Positions 33,583 to 51,962 of a stretch of 64,000 nucleotides of DNA are shown piece by piece. Within the stretch, counting starts at the first letter, position 1, and the number at the start of each line of letters is the position of its first letter. The notes below the pieces were generated by a model. It had not been told where the DNA came from, made no database searches, and worked only from the letters and a program-made list of their open reading frames with translations. The DNA comes from Siphlonurus alternatus (Eukaryota; Arthropoda; Insecta; Ephemeroptera; Siphlonuridae), in the NCBI GenBank assembly GCA_949825025.1, contig OX463779.1:39442203-39506202 (forward strand), written 5' to 3'. Both the position numbers and the translations under genes were made by a program.

Positions 33583-33903
33583 CATGCATATGCGCATTAA
33601 TTACGGGAAAATATTTTATATCTCTATACCGCCACACATAATTGCAGCGTTGAAATTGCCAATTCCTTTATTCATCATAATATTGCGATACATAATAAGG
33701 GTTAATTTAAAAGTCTGGAGATAAACAGTCCTCATCACAGAGTTTGGTTTGCATTTGATGGTCTCTCCAATTATATATTTTTGTTTACGTCATAAAATAA
33801 GTATTCACAACAATAAAGTGGCAGAGCGAATATCGACAATACAATAAAAAACCTCCAAAATGGATAAAAAAATAATTAAATAAATTTTCTCATTTCTCCA
33901 TTA

Positions 33904-34459
33904 TAATGGGGAATTCTCCTACATTTATTTTAATTTTTTTTTCAGATGCTCTATGCCTTGAAATTAAATGTCCCAAAACAATAAAGTTTCAATCTTCAAA
34001 ATTGGAGACAAGGGAATTTTTTAAAAAACTTCCTTCTTTTGAATTTAGCGCCAAAACGTGACGTAGAAACTGCCTAGCAGGCGAAATTTTCCTGCAATAA
34101 ATTTATATTTTCGATTATCACTCTTAAAATAAACTGATATTAGAGACAAAACTATTGGTACTAGGGTAGAAAAACCCGCTGATTTCGATCGTGTTACTAA
34201 AATTTATAGCCAATCACTCCTTGACGCTCAAATTATGATATCAGGCAGTTGTTGTGTGTTAACTAGGGAGTTTCTACGTCACAATTTTCAGGTTTGCGCG
34301 CAGGTTGCATACTTTGCCCCTATTCTAATAATCCCTTCAGAGTCCCCAAATATGAGTTTAAAAAGTTGAAACTTAAGACAAACTTATTGTTAATATGTAC
34401 CCTATCATAATATAGTATTAATTAAATTAAAATTTGAGTTGTAAGAGAATTCCCCATTA
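33904..34459. mobile_element. 556-bp MITE directly upstream of the aminotransferase gene
   Basis: The ends TAATGGGGAATTCTC and its complement GAGAATTCCCCATTA are perfect. Internal inverted words ACGTAGAAACTGCCTAG and CTAGGGAGTTTCTACGT add to the fold. A TA duplication is possible but the flanks are ambiguous. It ends 64 bp before the start codon at 34524, so it must hold part of the promoter or 5' untranslated region. Confidence 0.8.
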
Positions 34460-34523
34460 TTAGAAATTTATAACAATATATTTACAGAAAACTTTCATTT
34501 CATATGCTCGCAGACAGCTGATC

Positions 34524-37500
34524 ATGGCTGGGTTTGGAGAGATCGAGGACCTGCCAATGAAGCATTTGTTCGACCGCGTGTCTGGGGCCGGTCTGGCCAG
34601 CACGGGCGGGGTAGTACGGCTGGCGGCTGGGGCGCCCGGACCAGACCTGCTGCGTCTCTGTCTACCTCTGCTCGGTGCAGCCACCCAGCACAGACTGGTG
34701 AGTAGAAATATGGGGCTGGTCTGACAAGAGGACAACTTCTGTACCTTTCAGTGACGTAGCAATAAAGAGGGCTGATATGCTATATATAATATTTGCTGCT
34801 CCGGAGAGACTAACAGACATCACGATCGTGTCTTATTGGCCAGTTTGTAGAGCAAAAGTTTCGACGATGGTTTCCCGGGAAGCTATAAATATATATATAT
34901 CGGGAAACCATCATTTTCTGGAATATTTGGTTTAAAAAACTCTGATATATAGTCTCTCTGGCGCTGCTGTGGGTTATAATTGTTCACTTTTCATTTTTAA
35001 TTTCCAAAGTATATTTTGTTGTAGATATAAGAAATAATTCTTACTGTTATAGTAATAAAATTTACTTTAAAACTGAAACTCGGCCCTTACACCCCTTGTT
35101 TTGATAAATTATTCATTGCTTCTTCTTCTTGATCCGTTTTTCAGAATAGGCTGATAAAATTATTTATTGGCCATTTGCATTCACGTTTTCCCCAAAACCT
35201 TACCACCATAAAAATACCTTTGACATTGTAACTTTTTTAACTTAATTTTTGACTAGAACAAAGCCCGAAGAGTGTGACATTTCCGTTGACATCTCCCGTG
35301 TTCTCTGCACTGTTTCTGTGATTATAATGTAGGAGCGGGAGGCGGCGGAGGCGAACATCATGCAGTACGGCGCGGCCCCGGGCTCCTGGGAGTTCAGAGA
35401 CGAACTGGCCAAGTTTTTGACTGAACATTACCGAGAACCTGTCAACAGGTGCGTGGTCATCCTCGCAGGGGTTGTAAACTTGCAGTTTATTGTCAGTAGA
35501 CACGAATGAAATGTTTCTTGGTAAAAAGATAATTCCACTTTGAGGTTAGGAAATTTATTCAGTATAAAAAAAAGATCTTGAATTCCTTCCAGTTTTATTG
35601 AATGGACCAACAAAGTCATAATTGTCATAAAAAATGCATAATACCCAAGAGGACTTGGGGGTGTATCCTTGTAAAAAAAAAAAAAAAAAAAATTGAACTC
35701 TCATTAACTTGAAACAGTATAATATATCAGTAAAAATAAATTAGTAAATTATTGAAAACAACAAAGAAATTTAAATGAAAAATTAAAATAATGTGTATTG
35801 ATATTTAATTATAGAGATAAAAAAATCAAAAGAAAATCATTGCTCCTGCTGTATATGCAACACACTCTGCTTTAATGCTGAACAGGTTGCCTAACCTCAC
35901 GGCGATATAAGTTCTTACTACGACAAGAATTAACAGCTATGTGCTCCTTAGAGCGGACCTGGTGCTGACGTGTGGCGCCACGCACGGTCTGCAGGTGGCG
36001 CTTGCCGCGTTGCTGGCGCCTGGCGCCGTCATTTTCGTGGAAGACGCCACGTACATGATTGCTCTGGACGTATTTCGGGAGTTCCCCGCCCTGCCCCTCG
36101 TACCAGGTGAAAAATAATAATGTACATTCATGTTATTAATGTCAGTTCTTTAATTTAAAAGACTCTTTTAAATATGGTCAAATTAATTTTACATTTTACC
36201 GGGAGTGAAAGGTTTCTGATCCTCCTGATAATATTTTAGTACTGAGATTTTACAGATAATACAGCACTTAATTTTCACGTATTATAGACCTCTGCAAAAT
36301 TTCAAAGTTACAATTTTAACAAGGACAGAATCCTATTATACTTCCGAATTTTGGCAGGACTTATATGTATTAATTTTAATTTACATATATTTTCAAGACG
36401 TAAACTATTTACGCATATGGTTACTGACAGTCTTTCGTGACAGTGGCGATGGACGAGGGTGGCCTCGTGGTTTCGGACTTGCAGAGAAAGGCAGAGGAAC
36501 GGATGGCTGCAGGAAGCTGGCACGTCACTGACGAGAAACCTTTCTGGGCCATGCTGTACTGCATGCCCGTCTTCCACAACCCGACTGGGATCACATTAAC
36601 GCAAGGTACAAAAATTTTATATTAGGACAATACACTGTTTTTTACGTTGTGTACATTTCTCTCTTTGTCTCATATTTTATCAAACAAAATTTATTTGATT
36701 TTTAGAATCTCTACTATCCTGTATTCCATTACTCCATTATTATTCCATTACGATAAACAGTAGTTACAGTACAAGTAGCAAGCCTCCCATATCAAAACTC
36801 GTTGGCCTTTTTGCGTTCAGACACGTTCCTTTTCACTCCACAGACCGTTGCGAGGCGCTCGTGTCGCTGGCTCGGCGGCTGCAGCTTCTCGTGTTCTGTG
36901 ACGACGTGTACAACCTTCTTGCGCACGGCTCGGACCCACGGTCGCCTCGCCGGCTGTTCGCGCTAGACCGGCCGGGTGCCATGCAGCACGGCGGTCACAT
37001 CATCTCCAACGGAACCTTCTCCAAGATATTGGCACCCGGCGTGCGTGTGGGCTGGCTAGAGACGCCGCCGCGCATCGCTGCCAAGCTGCGTCAATCGTGA
37101 GTCGTCCCAACACAATGATACAGCTGGATATTATTATGTTTTTACTACACAAATCAATTAAAATTTTAGAATCCGGTGGGTGCTTATTTTATTTTTAAAT
37201 ATATTAATATTTTTAAACAAGTATTTTAAAGTAAAGAAGTTTACTCGTTCGCGTCTTGATGGGTGTGCTTAAACAATATATAAGAACGTTAGCAGCGTGT
37301 ATTTCTGATCACTATTTTTTCTGCTATGACAATCTTATTCATGCACATTCATGCATGTGAATATAAGGAATATAATATTGTGTGGAGTGTATTTATAATC
37401 TGTGATGTTCCACCAGGGGCTTGATTCGCAGCAGTGGAGCCGTGAACCAGTACATGTCAGGGGTGGTTACCAGTCTCTTACAGCTGGGACTGCAGAAGAA

Positions 37501-38198
37501 CCATTTGCGTCTTCTGTCCAAAACTCTCGAGGTGAGGCAATGTTAAAACTTAAAACTCGTAAGCTAAAATTTAATAGGGCACGAAGGTGTTTTTTCACAG
37601 AAATGCATCCACAAGTTTCTCATTGTCCGCGGTTAGTGTTATTGATTTAGACGGGCACTAAAGATGGTTAGTGAGAAACCTGGATATCTTCCTTCGTAAA
37701 TTCATTATTTCACCCTGTGAATACGTATTTTTCTTGATATCGCGTCATATGCTCATATATTTATATGTTACTATTGATTTCCTAACTTTCCGATTATTTT
37801 TCTAAAATAAATATATTATCGGACAAAATATGAAACATTTCTCATATACTGAGTGTTTGATAAGCGTTCTCCATGTCTTGCAGGATCGTATGACGGCGGT
37901 GTGCAGAGTCCTGGACGCTCGCCTGCCACCCACGTGCCACTACCGTCCTCCAGGTGGTGGTTACTACGTGTGGCTCGAGCTGCCACGTGGCACGGACGCC
38001 GAGGTGTTCAACACGTGGAGTCAGGAGCACCACGGAGTGTCCGCACTGTCCGGGAGACAGTTTTGTGTTCTGCCGGGGGCGCACGACCACTGCCTGAGGA
38101 TCGCAGTGGCCTTCCACGAGAGAAAGGTTCTTGAGGACGCCGTGGTGTTGCTGTGTGACGCTCTGCACGCCTTCCTAGCTCTGCCTGCCGCGTCATAG
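34524..38198 (+). CDS. PLP-dependent aminotransferase, class I/II fold, seven exons
   Basis: Exons are 34524-34697, 35333-35448, 35952-36106, 36444-36605, 36844-37096, 37417-37531 and 37884-38198. All introns are GT-AG and the join is in frame, 429 residues. Landmarks of fold-type I aminotransferases appear in order: YGAAPGSWEFRDEL (70-83), TCGATHGLQ (103-111), MDEGGLVV, NPTG (194-197), CDDVY (D222, Y225), SNGTFSKILAPGVRVGW with the PLP lysine K263, and the substrate-carboxylate arginine R397 in LRIAVAF. The FSK.L.PG.R.GW pattern places it with the 2-aminoadipate/kynurenine aminotransferase II, ARO8 and MocR-domain branch. The substrate is not decidable. No N-terminal targeting peptide is evident, so a cytosolic location is likely. 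Exons are strikingly GC-rich against the AT-rich surroundings. An acceptor-like CTCGCAG just before the ATG suggests an upstream non-coding exon. Confidence 0.95.
34795..34968. mobile_element. Candidate MITE in the first aminotransferase intron
   Basis: Imperfect inverted ends GCTGCTCCGGAGAGACT and AGTCTCTCTGGCGCTGCT enclose a second inverted pair GATGGTTTCCCG and CGGGAAACCATC. No target duplication could be fixed. Confidence 0.5.
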
Positions 38199-38630
38199 TC
38201 CTATTGAAATATATAGATGTGGAGATTTATACGTTCAATGTCATTAGACTTATTAAATGTATACATCACAAAAACTTTTAATTGCTAAAGGATGCAGAAC
38301 CTGGAAATATAATTATATTCATGAGCGAACAAGATCCATTTTCTAACCCATTATATAAGACTAACAGCGAAATTAATCCATTGAACACAGAAAACAATAT
38401 GAAATACTATTAAATATTAACGTAAACGCGTTGTATTATATACAGCAGTTCTGTCTCTATAATCAAATAGACTTGAATATAATATATACGCCGAGACTAA
38501 AGACACGTTACCATTGATATTAATTATATACATTTTTTTTTTCATACCACGACTTTGTTGCCAAAACTTCTATCTTCCATATACACTTTGTATATATTGA
38601 TATTAATATGAATGCTCTTCGCTTAAATGC

Positions 38631-38636
38631 AATAAA
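38631..38636 (+). terminator. Possible aminotransferase polyadenylation signal
   Basis: AATAAA lies 432 nt after the stop codon. No closer canonical hexamer was noticed. Confidence 0.45.
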
Positions 38637-38639
38637 AAC

Positions 38640-39915
38640 CTCTAAAAATTAGTACGCACTAGTTAGTTTTGTTTATTTTTCTATCGTAATAATAGGATGC
38701 ATTTGCATTTATTCCTGTATTTCTGAAGCTCACACCCTCGCGTCAAAATCTGCTCTCACACTGCGCATGCTAATCACGGGGGTTCATTTCCCAGGGCCGT
38801 TCTCCATTTCCTTCGCATCATGTGTGGACATGTTGAACTGTTTTTCAACGTCATGATAAGAGTGATGATTGATTGTTAACTTGATATTATGTAAACAAAT
38901 TAAAAGGTACTTCAAATCAAATAATTAAGTTGTTTAATTTCTTGTATCGTAGGTTAATTAAAAAATACTCCGAAGAAAAAAAACTAGCATAAATTGTGGG
39001 TAAAATTATCTTGATTAAGATGTTTTCACATACTCTAAAATTGCTATGGAATCACGTCGCAAGACACCATGCATATCAAATGTTGTTGATTTTGCTATAG
39101 CACGCCGTAGAATATATTATAATCAAAGTGGGTAAATATTTTTACGACAGCAGCGAAAACATGAAAGTTTTACGCTGTTCTACGAAGCTTTGTAGCAAAT
39201 TCTAGAACGCATTTTTAATTAATATGGGAAACTTTTCTATTTTTATATATTTGACTAGATCACCCCTCTCCCCTCTAATACAATTGTAAATGCATGTAAA
39301 ATTTTTATTATTTATTATTAATTCTAAAATTCAAACGTTTAAAATTATTCAGATAAAAACAAACTCGGAATACAAAACAATAAATAAATAATTGAGAAAT
39401 ATAACTCAAATGGGCAATATTAGGCATTTCCTCCACTCCCAATTTTTTTTTAACATTGGCCTTATGGAGGCAGCCCCCCCCCCCCCCCCTCCCCGATTTT
39501 TTTTTCTGGATCCGCGCCTGTCTAAAACTACCCCATCTTGTAATTTTATATTTTATGTAATTTTACAAAATAATAACGTTGAAGAAGAAAAAACAATATT
39601 AAAGTGTATAAATTTACACTGTTTGCAGGTAGGTATGTTATAATATATAAACAGTTATATTTACCACACAAGCGGCACAAAACTGCACCAGCAGGCTGTT
39701 GTGTAAACGTTTGCGGTGCTTGCTGCTCGCTTGTTTGCGGTGTGCGAGGTTGGAGTGTTGCTGCTGTGATGTACAGCCACCGCAGCCCTGCAAACCACGT
39801 GCTGAAAGAGGAGCATGTTGCAGGCGGAGGTAACAGAATTTATAAAAATACAAGTTAAAGTTTGATTCGAGCTTCAACGTTTGTAAACGATTGTTTTATA
39901 TTCAGAAAAAAAATA
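38640..39915. other. Intergenic, no gene seen
   Basis: The DNA is AT-rich with a C tract near 39474-39489 and a GC-richer island at about 39660-39835. The island has an open frame but no motif I recognise. Confidence 0.55.
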
Positions 39916-40234
39916 GAGTATTGACCTCAAAATTTTTTATTGCAGAAATGGATAGAGCGTGCAAAGTTATGCTACCCTGATTTTTTTTCAGAATTTTTTA
40001 TGCCCGGGAACTATTTTTGAAAAATTATTGAAAGTCCTTTTTGTGACGTCACGCGGCGGCAAGTCCTATCTTTTTCTTAAGGAGCGGCGTCTCGTGACGT
40101 CACAAAAAGAACTTTCAATAATTTTTTAAAAATAGTTCCTTGGCTGTAAAAAATCTGAAAAAAATCAGGGTAGCATTATAACTTTGCACGCTCTATCCAT
40201 TTCTGCAATAAAAAAAATTGAGGTCAATACTCCA
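39916..40234. mobile_element. MITE family A copy 4, best preserved
   Basis: Almost a full palindrome. Ends AGTATTGACCTCAA and TTGAGGTCAATACT are followed by TGCAGAAATGGATAGAGCGT and its partner. Near the centre GTGACGTCACGCGGCGGC faces GCGGCGTCTCGTGACGTCAC. Two perfect TGACGTCA sites are present. Confidence 0.92.
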
Positions 40235-40471
40235 TACTCTAGAAGATGCCTGCCTCCATTAGAGTTCAGGGGCTGGAAACCCCTATAATTTATCGTAAAT
40301 CCTTTGATCTTTTAAATTAAGATTTTATAAACTTATATTAAAGTAATCTAAATTTATTCTAAGAGTGTGCTTTGTAGTTGAAGAAAATATTAAAATGTTG
40401 TTCGCATCACAGTTATAGCTCGTTGCTCGTTGCAAAATAAATTTGCGAGGTATATATCCTATAGATACATT

Positions 40472-40618
40472 GGGTGCGATTCACGAAGAAGTTAGTAACC
40501 ACGTTTTGCTTAACCACGTTTAACTATACCTGTTTTACGTGTTAAACCTCCTAGTTAAACGTGGTTAAGTTAAACGTGGTTAGAAACCTGGCTAACTGAT
40601 GCTTCGTGAATCGCGCCC
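40472..40618. mobile_element. MITE family F copy 1 (Harbinger-like), 147 bp
   Basis: Ends GGGTGCGATTCACGAAG and CTTCGTGAATCGCGCCC are flanked by ATT (40469-40471 and 40619-40621). Internal repeats include GTTAAACGTGGTTA. A 3-bp AT-rich target and GGG ends fit PIF/Harbinger. Confidence 0.9.
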
Positions 40619-46330
<5,712 letters not shown>

Positions 46331-46950
46331 ATGGAAATCTCATAACATGGCCTTATGGCCAAACATCGCCTAAATAAAGAAATTATTCTATTCTATTCTA
46401 TTCTATTCTATTCTATTCTATTCTATTCTATTCTATTCTATTCTATTCTATTCTATTCTATTCTATTCTATTCTATTCTATTCTATTCTATTCTATTCTA
46501 TTCTATTCTATTCTATTCTATTCTATTCTATTCTATTCTATTCTATTCTATTCTATTCTATTCTATTCTATTCTATTCTATTCTATTCTATTCTATTCTA
46601 TTCTATTCTATTCTATTCTATTCTATTCTCTTCTCTTCTATTCTATTCTATTCTATTCTATTCTATTCTATTCTATTCTATTCTATTCTATTCTATTCTA
46701 TTCTCTTCTATTCTCTTCTCTTCTCTTCTCTTCTATTCTATTCTATTCTATTCTATTCTATTCTATTCTATTCTATTCTATTCTATTCTATTCTATTCTA
46801 TTCTATTCTATTCTATTCTATTCTATTCTATTCTATTCTATTCTATTCTATTCTATTCTATTCTATTCTATTCTATTCTATTCTATTCTATTCTATTCTA
46901 TTCTATTCTATTCTATTCTATTCTATTCTATTCTATTCTATTCTATTCTA
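46331..46950. repeat. (ATTCT)n array, ~113 units, with a LINE-like 3' leader
   Basis: From 46384 to 46950 the pentamer ATTCT repeats for about 567 bp, with scattered CTTCT variants clustered at 46628-46640 and 46702-46735. The leader GGCCTTATGGCCAAACATCG plus CCTAAATAAAGAAATT resembles the 3' end of a non-LTR retrotransposon with a microsatellite tail. Confidence 0.93.
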
Positions 46951-47972
46951 ACAGTATTGTAATTTTTGAGTTTGAGATCCAGGAAGAGTTGTATTTTTTT
47001 CATTGATTCACTGTCAGAGAGTCATAAAAACAAAGTTATCTCAGCTATATACAACTATCAGGGTACAAAGTTTCAAAACCCCCCAAAAATAAAATAAGCT
47101 TCATTGCAGGGCAGTCTGCTCCTACTGCCCTGTTCATTGCAAAATCAATGCCCGAAAATTAAACTCGAATTTTGACTCGCTCGATATAATAACATAGTTT
47201 ACGATCTTTCAGGCCTGAAATACCATACCATGCCATACCATGCAGTATTAACAAAACTCCCCATCTGAATAATTGAAAAAAAAAAAAAAAAGTAAAAGCG
47301 GATAAGTCGATGCACGATAAACGATTAACTCTGTGTGTGTATTCACAGTCACACATTAAAACTTATGAATGTTTGGAGAAATTTTACATTTTTACACTGT
47401 GGGTAATCTTCATCTTTTACCCATCCCAAATTTTTAAATCTGCACCTCTTTATCTAATTTATCTGCTGCTCGAGCAAATCAGGTATGACATAACGTTCGT
47501 GCAGCCTCGAGGTGTACATTACGTTCATCAGGTAAAGGGTCATCAACAATACCAGTTCAAACTAGTTAGCTGTTATATATTAAATCGTGTATATATATTA
47601 TATATACATACACAGAACATCATCTCTGATTGTATAATACAATGAGTAGTAAACATAATACCATTTCAATGATATGATGCAATAAAACATTCTACTGGTG
47701 CATAGTTAAGTATAATGCTCATAATATATAGGTATACAGTGTAACGTAGATGAGCAAGGTCAAAGAGGATAATTTACGTGAAGGTTAAGTTGGATGCGTT
47801 GCTGACACGCCCCCCTGCTCACAAAACATTAAATAACGTTAGCCTTCAGTTGGCAGTAGAATGCTCTATATACCCTGCAAGTGTGGTTACACCCCCTAGC
47901 TGTAACATTCCCCAAGGATATAGTGAGAGAGAGGGAGAGGGAGGGAGTAGAGAGGGTGGCAGAGAGAGAAAG

Positions 47973-48029
<57 letters not shown>

Positions 48030-49188
48030 ATCCAACGTTTGGAATGTTGTAAAGCAGCAAACATGAGAACTACAACCCCAGGTATAACCACAAGCCACAA
48101 CTGTGAACTTAACATGCACATATTATATTCGTACATCATTGTTTTATGTATATTTATATGCCTGGCAGGCAGCAAACAACAGATAAATAGAACAAACAAA
48201 CGTTTACAAAATTTAATACGTTAAAATGGTACAAAATATGCACGAGAGATGATGATGGGGCTTAGAGCAAGTTGAAGAGTGTTGAGGTTTAGTGTTGCAA
48301 ATGTTTCCAATTTGCTACCACGATGGTTCCAGCATTTATGATAATGTGCGAGTCAAAGTGTCCGGGAGGTTTGACAAATTAATTCCAACATTGTTTGTAC
48401 TTCTCATGATGTGAAATATTGTCCTAAAGGAGCATGTGATTGAAAAAGGCATAAGCTATAGCTTATTTATTTAATATTTACCATGCACTCTGTGCTCTTC
48501 AACTTTTTAAAAATACCTTTCAGTATATAATTTTACATTTTAAAAAAATTATAATATAAAAAATAGAAAAATTAAGGCTATAGGAAAACAATTTTAAAGT
48601 AAAAATGAACTCTCATTCACCTCAGAAATTTAAAATTCTTTAAATTGTTGAAAAACTACTTGTAAAAAGTTTTTTCATTAATAGATTAATTCATAATATT
48701 TTATTCATTAATTACTAAACTTTTCAAGAAAACTACTTTTTCTAAGACATATAAATAATATATTGACATACGTTTTGTATACATCAAAAGGTTTGAACTT
48801 TGAAAATAAAATAAATGTATAGAATTAATAATAAATACGTACCAGCATGTAGAACAAATTTTTTACTTGGACTGATCTGTTCAGAACTAAAAGCATACAA
48901 CAAAATAGTTTAGAAGTAATAAATTTAATAACATAAATTTTCATTGAAATATATCATATCATTTGAAGCATGAAATTATTATTTTTTTCTTTTTTGTGAT
49001 ATAAAACTTTTATCAAAGTAGTTTGAATTAGAAAAATTTTAATGAGAAAAATTAAAAACTTTTTTAAAGTTCAAAGAATGTTCATCTTGTTATATTATAT
49101 AACTTGCATGAATTATTACCTGAACTAAAAAAAGACGGATTAGCTTACATTCTTTGAGCCACTTTGTGTAACAGCTCGAACAAACCAG
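46951..49188. other. Intergenic; (GA)n at 47975-48026
   Basis: AT-rich DNA with a GA-rich block (47925-48026) ending in a GA run of about 50 bp. No gene is recognised. Confidence 0.6.
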
Positions 49189-49265
49189 CCCTTTAAAATG
49201 TGGAGTTAAATAGGACATCTTCAAGCAAAAGCATTATGCCCTATTTGACTCCGCGGTTTAAAGGG
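49189..49265. repeat. 77-bp inverted repeat, possible small MITE
   Basis: CCCTTTAAAATGTGGAGTTA pairs imperfectly with TGACTCCGCGGTTTAAAGGG across a loop of about 25 bp. No target duplication is visible. Confidence 0.55.
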
Positions 49266-51813
49266 ATGGAATGTGCTCTCAACAATTTGAAACTTTCCTC
49301 CTTTCCATCTTACCGTGAAGTTATAGAAAGTAATTTTTCCACAATCAAAAAAGATTGTATAGATTGTAATACATATCATAATTAATTATGCATTAAATGT
49401 CTAAAGATTCCAGGACCAGCGGCCCTGCTACATATGTGCTAATTATAGTAATTATGTGACCTGCTCTACTTGAATGCTAGACAAGTTGCATAACTTCAAG
49501 GTTACATGACTTTTTGAGGGTTTTCAATTTTATAGTCGAATGTTCTATTTTTTATATGAAATTTGTGTTTTAAAATTAAATGGCAAAATTAAGTGTTTTT
49601 TAAATGCAATAATTCTATTCCAATATAATTATATATTTTTATGGGTGATTTGGTTAAAAAGTCTTATGTACTTAAGCTCAAACTTTTTGTATGATATAAT
49701 ATAATTTTTTTCTAATAAAAGCCTTTTTGAATTGAATTATATAGGGTGTTCTGATACTTAATTGCATAAAAAATATTATTCTAGCATATAATCTTTTCTC
49801 TTATTGTATCCTATATACCCATATTGTGAAACATGTAATATGAATTTTGATAATAAAACACTGAAAACTGAGACAGATGTATTTTTATCCCGGACGTCAT
49901 ATATACACGGAAAGACCTAGCTGTAGTGCCAGACCATGGCAGAGCTATTTTCTGCAAAAATATCCATTATTAATTAATGCAATGAAGAAATTCAAATTTT
50001 AAAAACAAGTTAAATAAAAGAAAAATGATAGATATAGTTAATTGCTTGTAATATTTTTTTGTTCAACCATATGCATGTTATGTTATATGGACTTCATGAC
50101 AAAAGGACAAGAGATGAAGCTGCGGCGTCATTTTATATTTTCTGTCAAATCTGCAAGGCTTGAGAGAGAGATGGGTAGAGAGAGGAATGATTGGTGCTGA
50201 CACGCTCGCGTGCTTGCACCCCCGTCAAGTGCGTGCTGCTGGGGGAGGTGAACTCTTTGCATAAACACGATGAGTTGACATGTTCCCATGCCATATATGC
50301 ATGTTCAGACGATTTGCATGAGGCGTCATATGCCGGCATATTTACTGCACAATTTCACGCTGCATGAAGACATCTCCCATGTCTCCACATTTTAGTACCA
50401 ACTTTATGGCGCAGTGACACTTAAATCACGGCTTGTGAAATTCCCTTCTTTTGCATTTCCTTACTTCGTATGAATATCAAATTGTATTGCAGTTGCTTCA
50501 TGGTCAAAAGAGAACGAACAGTGATTGCATAAAAGTAATTGTTATATGAAGATATATTATTTATATGTAACAAAGATGACTGATATAATATAAATATAGG
50601 ACTCTATATATTTCTTTGACAGATTTCAGTATCAGATAAATTATATATTGCGTTCACTGTAATTCACAATATCAAATTTATTAGACTTATAAATATATAA
50701 AATTTTATTAGTGAAGGTATCTCCAAGCAAACTCTGTAAGCACTTTTGCAGTGACCATTATTGAATTGCTTATGTAAAAGATAATATAGGAAGTAAAATT
50801 TGACTGTGTTGTAACAATCAAATCAATTTTTATCATAACCTCTGTTAGGAAAGTGGTTGTAAAGTGATACTCACCCCTAACAGCAAAGCAAGGGTGTTCT
50901 TGAGCTTGGGGTGCCCAAGGGCGGATTCTTCTCTGCCACCGTGGTGAAAGCATCCTACTTATCCGCACTCACCCTCCACTTTTTTTTACACCCTTACAAG
51001 CTTCTTATTATAGCACGTAAATTCTCGTGCCGGTAAAATGATAGAAGACTTTATATACGACAACTTTTTGAGCACAAAAAATTTAATCTCTTTAAAAAAA
51101 TACGTTTTCTCTTTCAAAGAAATCACATTTTCTTAAAGTAATAAAAAAAAAGCAAAAAAAGCACATGAATACGTATGATATGAATGCATAATATATTGTG
51201 TGTAAGAAAGTGAAGGTGGTAAAATAGAAGGTGTGAGAATTTACCTATGCCATAAAATGATAACCATTTTCATTTAATTATATATCATACAGAATGTTTG
51301 CGGGAATGTTTGAAGAGCAGGGGTGTTAAAATTACTCAATTTGAATACTTGTGGACAATTTAGGCAATAAAATGGTACTGGCTTACCCTGTAAGGGATAT
51401 GGCGTCATGCCATGTTATGTATCGATGTAAATAATTGCAATAATTAATTTCTTATTTATAAAATGATATATCAAATTATATATATAATATAATTTAATGA
51501 TTAATATTATTGTGTGTCTACTTTGCCATTTTACCTTAATGTTGGACAACTTTTTCAGCACCAAACGAACCGACTAAATTTAATATCGATGCTGCTGTAC
51601 GATAGGGTCAGAACAAAAAAAAGGGTGATTTTTATTCATATCAAAATTTCATCATGCTACGGCGCAATTTAAAGAATATATCAAGCTTTTTCACTAACCA
51701 TGATTAACGTTTTAGTCTTGCTCAATGACACTAACTGCATGTGTTAGTGAGAAACCTGAATATCTTTCTGTTTATATTATAACTTCTTCAATCGTGCCAT
51801 TCGTGTCCATATG
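49266..51813. other. Intergenic, no gene recognised
   Basis: Mostly AT-rich. Two GC-richer islands stand out: 50170-50340, with a perfect octamer word ATTTGCAT, and 50870-50985, with donor-like GGTGAGT words on the minus strand. Neither can be called a gene. Confidence 0.5.
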
Positions 51814-51962
51814 GGGTGCGATTCACGAAGAAGTTAGCCAGGTTTCTAACCATGCACGTTTAACTATACCTGTTTTACGTGTTAAACCACCTTGTACCTA
51901 GTTAAACGTGGTTAAGTTAAACGTGGTTAGAAACCTGACTAACTGCTTCGTGAATCGCGTCC
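51814..51962. mobile_element. MITE family F copy 2, 149 bp
   Basis: Same ends and core as 40472-40618, but flanked by ATG (51811-51813 and 51963-51965). The two copies differ by small indels. Confidence 0.9.

Noticed and set aside
46355..46951. A 198-residue frame of Tyr-Ser-Ile-Leu-Phe repeats.
   Set aside because: It is simply the translation of the ATTCT array.
50870..50985. A U1 snRNA gene, because of ATACTCACC near 50869-50877.
   Set aside because: The rest of the sequence lacks U1 stem-loops and the Sm site.
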